Below the pieces are notes generated by a model. It was not told where the DNA came from. It made no database searches and saw only the letters and a list, made by a program, of their open reading frames with translations. 5,766 nucleotides of DNA from Deltaproteobacteria bacterium (GTDB taxonomy: Bacteria; Desulfobacterota; Desulfarculia; Adiutricales; Adiutricaceae). The DNA lies in contig JAITQT010000464.1 in the NCBI GenBank assembly GCA_031288745.1, forward strand, positions 1 to 5,766. The letters run 5' to 3'. Shown here piece after piece: positions 5,201 to 5,766 of this stretch (positions are counted from its first letter, which is position 1; each line of letters starts with the position of its first letter). The translations under genes were made by a program, and so were the position numbers.

Positions 5201-5766
5201 TTGATCGAAGGAGTTTTTACGGTTATGCCAAAGTCCCAATTGTTCTTCCAAGCTCTGGCCTAATTGATTTTCTTTTAGCCTTATATCGTCAATTTCAAGC
5301 TCAGCTTGACGCTGTTTGGCTTCTAATAAAGATATAGCCTTTTGATTTTCAATAGATTGAGCACGCAGCCCCTCGAGATTTTCCGTAAAGCTAAGATGTT
5401 TTTTTGCCGCTAACGTCAATTCCAAAGTCTTAAGTTCCTCCCGCATGGCTTTCCAACGAGAGGCTTTGGCTGCAGCCCTAGAAACGACGGCTAATTGTTT
5501 TTTTGATTCGGATATCATAGCTGAAATCGTAGTCAGATTTTGTTCGGCCGACTCAATGCGCTTTAAGCTCTCTTTTTTTTGTTCCTTATAGCGGGTGATG
5601 CCGGCGGCCTCGTCTAAGAGTAAACGCCGCTCGTCCGGCGGCGCGTCCACTAGCCTTCCAACCTTTTCCTGTTCTATAATCGCGTAGGCCCTGGTACCCA
5701 TGCCCGCTTCGATAAAAAACCTGACCACGTCTTTGAGGCGGCTTTGGTTTTTGTTAATGAGATATT
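2261..5766 (-). CDS. smc: Chromosome segregation ATPase SMC, 5'-truncated by window edge
   Basis: ABC-type ATPase of the bacterial condensin; its homodimers with ScpA/ScpB extrude and organise DNA on the nucleoid. The frame stays open to the right edge, entering as YLINKNQSRLKDVV, a standard SMC head sequence, so the first roughly 110 residues with Walker A lie outside. The GTG at 5726-5728 is internal; residues here are numbered from it. In order: rest of the N-terminal head with Q-loop Gln20 (IIEQEKV); coiled coil about 45-372; hinge about 379-507, ending in a G-rich FLAGG; return coiled coil about 522-798; an acidic insertion about 801-932; the joint-like LGDIN at 951-955; C-terminal head with signature LSGGE 1057-1061, Walker B FCLLDEAD 1081-1088 (catalytic Glu1086), D-loop PLDEAN and switch His1117. 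There are 1167 visible codons, so the full protein is probably near 1275 residues, longer than the usual 1150-1200, mainly through the insertion. The stop overlaps the ftsY start. Identity is certain; function of the insertion is unknown. Confidence 0.98.
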   Translation of the reverse strand, partial: YLINKNQSRLKDVVRFFIEAGMGTRAYAIIEQEKVGRLVDAPPDERRLLLDEAAGITRYKEQKKESLKRIESAEQNLTTISAMISESKKQLAVVSRAAAKASRWKAMREELKTLELTLAAKKHLSFTENLEGLRAQSIENQKAISLLEAKQRQAELEIDDIRLKENQLGQSLEEQLGLWHNRKNSFDQLSLELDHLLDGNQNASERVLRVKEESEGLNEENERYLSDKVNLEANIEQLTKESEEAEETRNEIREEWLILKNDCERLALLTNQVKKQYEEAKDKQRKLRENLAGTESLYQHFLGRLKSLELEDNQAEQTLSEAKDKLAARERFKKGLADELTQAVEQVSLKKQDSAQARFELERQVKRLGEAEKKTATLSTKFETLENLKDGGFGWYPKGVKALLKDDEIPGLLGPVAENISVPDGYEAAAEAFLGERLGWILVEDRVAGLKALKAAREKNLGRCALLAKDSLANSDLTRALLGPIKVCESLGEEVLDDNKSSFLSKEGDFIGQGFLAGGNEAKSDQDQKNKGSGLLGRLKELEAVKKELNLAEAVAAAVKRELDTVRELSVQADEALAAAESQKNSLAADLSAAESKILLASSEVNGLAIRKDSLASEIAKTEADSAVCLKKKGEAEAQIQDLVNEVAFLEEQWREAAANSEGRAGDLDELRERGQAAASNADSLSERLEGLKREQARVCLWLDNLAERRLKLTSLFEELSEQINGAESRRKEIEAQLEGTPELLAQDENKVASYREQIAQARSQLSLKEDIMRDINQKRDEEARELSRIEREIAENYYGLKKINSDLLKDWQIVFFDPLRPDSEFDEPTENPPSQDVLTENYWEEEEEEEEEEGGEEEEEEDFGIESSNQQSSEAQSLELTENDGNLNQDINTLKSVEQGLSQDSNTLEENQELLPPNKQNDFDIAVSSAPKRLDPNEIASGNIPAEAEETIQKLRERLLSLGDINPAAIEEEEELKKKLDYQQTQYDDLITAINHLKTSINRINQTCRQRFNQTFNQANQKFRELFPILFEGGEGWLTLTQDNDPLESGVEIHVHPPGKKITVMRSLSGGEKTLTSLCLIFALYLIKPSPFCLLDEADAPLDEANIDRFNRLLRSLSEASQIIMVTHNKRTMQISDTLYGVTMETPGVSRLVSVNLDEAEELKNA
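2276..2281 (-). promoter_or_regulatory. Ribosome binding site of ftsY inside the smc 3' end
   Basis: GAGGAG on the minus strand, followed by 7 bases (TTAAAGA) and the ftsY ATG. It lies within the last codons of smc, whose TGA is at 2261-2263. The genes share ATGCTTGA, so ribosomes terminating on smc are well placed to reinitiate on ftsY. This supports the chosen ftsY start and translational coupling; no separate ftsY promoter was seen. Confidence 0.85.
3041..3103 (-). repeat. Two-copy 42-bp-period repeat within the smc insertion
   Basis: The plus-strand segments beginning GTATTTGAATCTTGA (3042) and GTATTTATATCTTGA (3084) are 42 bp apart, exactly 14 codons. They encode LSQDSNTLE (890-898) and LNQDINTLK (876-884). 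This looks like an old in-frame duplication in the disordered insertion. The similarity is short and partly eroded. Confidence 0.5.
3177..3234 (-). repeat. 58-bp homopurine tract encoding polyglutamate in smc
   Basis: The coding strand has only A and G over 58 bp, made of GAG/GAA codons with GGG GGG in the middle. It encodes ten Glu, two Gly and six Glu (residues 833-850), inside the acidic insertion of SMC. The trinucleotide part can expand or contract in frame. The run of eight G (plus-strand C at 3196-3203) could slip out of frame, which would remove the essential C-terminal ATPase half. Confidence 0.9.

Noticed and set aside
5726..5728. GTG as the smc start codon
   Set aside because: The frame continues upstream to the window edge with conserved SMC head sequence (YLINKNQSRLKD), so the true start is outside the window.

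Overview
This 5.8-kb window is almost entirely two overlapping minus-strand genes: smc (chromosome condensin ATPase, cut at its 5' end by the right edge) followed by ftsY (signal recognition particle receptor GTPase, complete). They share 8 bp and read as one translationally coupled unit. About 520 bp beyond the ftsY stop contains no gene that can be called firmly.

The organism is a bacterium. It has an SMC-type rather than MukB-type condensin, and an FtsY with a long acidic N-terminal A domain. By eye the GC content is moderate, in the mid-40s percent. The NG-domain and SMC head sequences feel closest to the Deltaproteobacteria/Desulfobacterota style. That placement is an impression from motif wording, not a measured result.

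Layout, left to right. Positions 1-298 hold a stop-free minus-strand frame that may be the 5' part of an unrecognised gene running off the left edge. The same stretch has plus-strand signals: a hairpin at 199-229 and a strong Shine-Dalgarno before a 21-codon ORF at 271-336. Positions 299-519 are intergenic and hold a 12-bp direct repeat pair, an imperfect palindrome and a convincing plus-strand intrinsic terminator at 474-513. Positions 520-2268 are ftsY and 2261-5766 are smc.

The two firm genes work in separate core processes. SMC dimers with ScpA/ScpB organise and segregate the chromosome. FtsY docks ribosome-SRP complexes at the inner membrane. Adjacency of smc and ftsY is known in other bacteria (for example the rnc-smc-ftsY order in Firmicutes). 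The shared oddity is that both proteins carry long acidic, Q/N/S-rich, probably disordered expansions. SMC has about 130 residues, including a polyglutamate tract, inserted in its C-terminal arm close to the head. FtsY has an A domain of about 275 residues in which a basic-aromatic K-K-S-W-F-G-R motif occurs twice, ahead of a third version at the usual membrane-targeting helix. The SMC hinge also looks shortened. I did not find a previously undescribed multi-gene system here. The unusual content is in these protein architectures and in the small unexplained locus at the left.
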